A program made the translations under genes and the position numbers. A DNA stretch of 36,635 nucleotides, taken from positions 1 to 36,635 of the forward strand of contig JASLMK010000126.1 in assembly GCA_030746555.1 (NCBI GenBank), in the 5' to 3' direction. Source of the DNA: Planctomycetota bacterium (GTDB taxonomy: Bacteria > Planctomycetota > UBA1135 > GCA-002686595). Under the pieces are notes generated by a model. The model was not told where the DNA came from, ran no database searches, and saw only the letters and a list, made by a program, of their open reading frames with translations. Within the stretch, counting starts at the first letter, position 1. Every line of letters starts with the position of its first letter. This document shows, piece after piece, positions 36,500-36,635 of the stretch.

Positions 36500-36635
36500 T
36501 TATTCATGAACACGCACACCAGACTTCGCAACCGGCCGTCTTCGACGGCCTCTCGGCCCCTGGCGGCGCTTTACGGAACCTGGTTTCCTCGACGACCCGT
36601 TCAGGGTCGCCTGCGTCGCCAGAACCCGCAAAGCA
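36500..36635 (-). mobile_element. Possible end of an insertion element at the window edge
   Basis: From about 36498 the composition changes to lower GC. A palindromic TTCATGAA sits at the junction. On the minus strand one frame is open from the edge to a TAA at 36502-36500, but the translation is an Arg-rich tail that I cannot assign. The structure fits the terminal end of an IS, but without the rest of the element this remains a guess. Confidence 0.25.

Overview
This is a very GC-rich window with dense, mostly co-directional gene blocks. Several features suggest Planctomycetota or a neighbouring deep lineage: a 64-residue histone H1/Hc1-like protein, a Lys-rich AT-hook-like protein, a type I sulfatase, a secreted FG-GAP-type protein whose C-terminus carries a GPCGTGF motif, a kinesin-light-chain-type TPR protein, and an NfeD/NfeD/flotillin operon. 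The assignment is inferred from gene content; no rRNA is present.

Layout. (1) 407-3580 is a selenocysteine neighbourhood: selD, itself a selenoprotein with an in-frame UGA at 464-466; a truncated IS110-type transposase start; a glycerophosphodiesterase-like protein that has lost its catalytic residues; and the tRNA-Sec gene selC. (2) 3636-8019 is a five-gene, translationally coupled membrane operon: NfeD1b-type protease, short NfeD, FloA, a one-helix membrane protein and an EVE-domain protein. (3) 8054-9377 holds a membrane protein on the minus strand, the Hc1-like gene and a strong terminator hairpin. (4) 16090 down to 9435 (minus strand) is a complete liv-type ABC importer operon with an acyl-CoA ligase embedded in it. 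(5) 16263-22415 holds tyrS, a decayed FG-GAP gene, a second SPFH protein, a seven-repeat RCC1 lipoprotein, a gene of unknown function and a secreted protein. (6) 22609-29596 holds the TPR protein, a fluoride channel, a secreted M14 amidohydrolase/BPL_N fusion coupled to a GlpT-type transporter, a divergent sulfatase and the Lys-rich basic protein. (7) 29833-36479 holds an AlkA-type glycosylase, a TPP riboswitch with thiC, an acyltransferase/acyl-ligase fusion, an FAD oxidoreductase and a Nudix hydrolase. The right edge may be the end of an insertion element.

How it works together. Selenophosphate made by SelD and the tRNA-Sec serve the same pathway; selA and selB are not visible and may lie outside the window. 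The NfeD/FloA block would organise membrane microdomains. The liv operon plus ligase would import a carboxylate and activate it with CoA.

The most unusual recurring signal is in promoters. At least seven first-in-operon genes have a TAnnnT hexamer that ends only 6-9 nt before the start codon, with no room for a ribosome binding site, whereas several downstream genes in operons have clear GGAGG-type sites. This points to frequent leaderless transcription.
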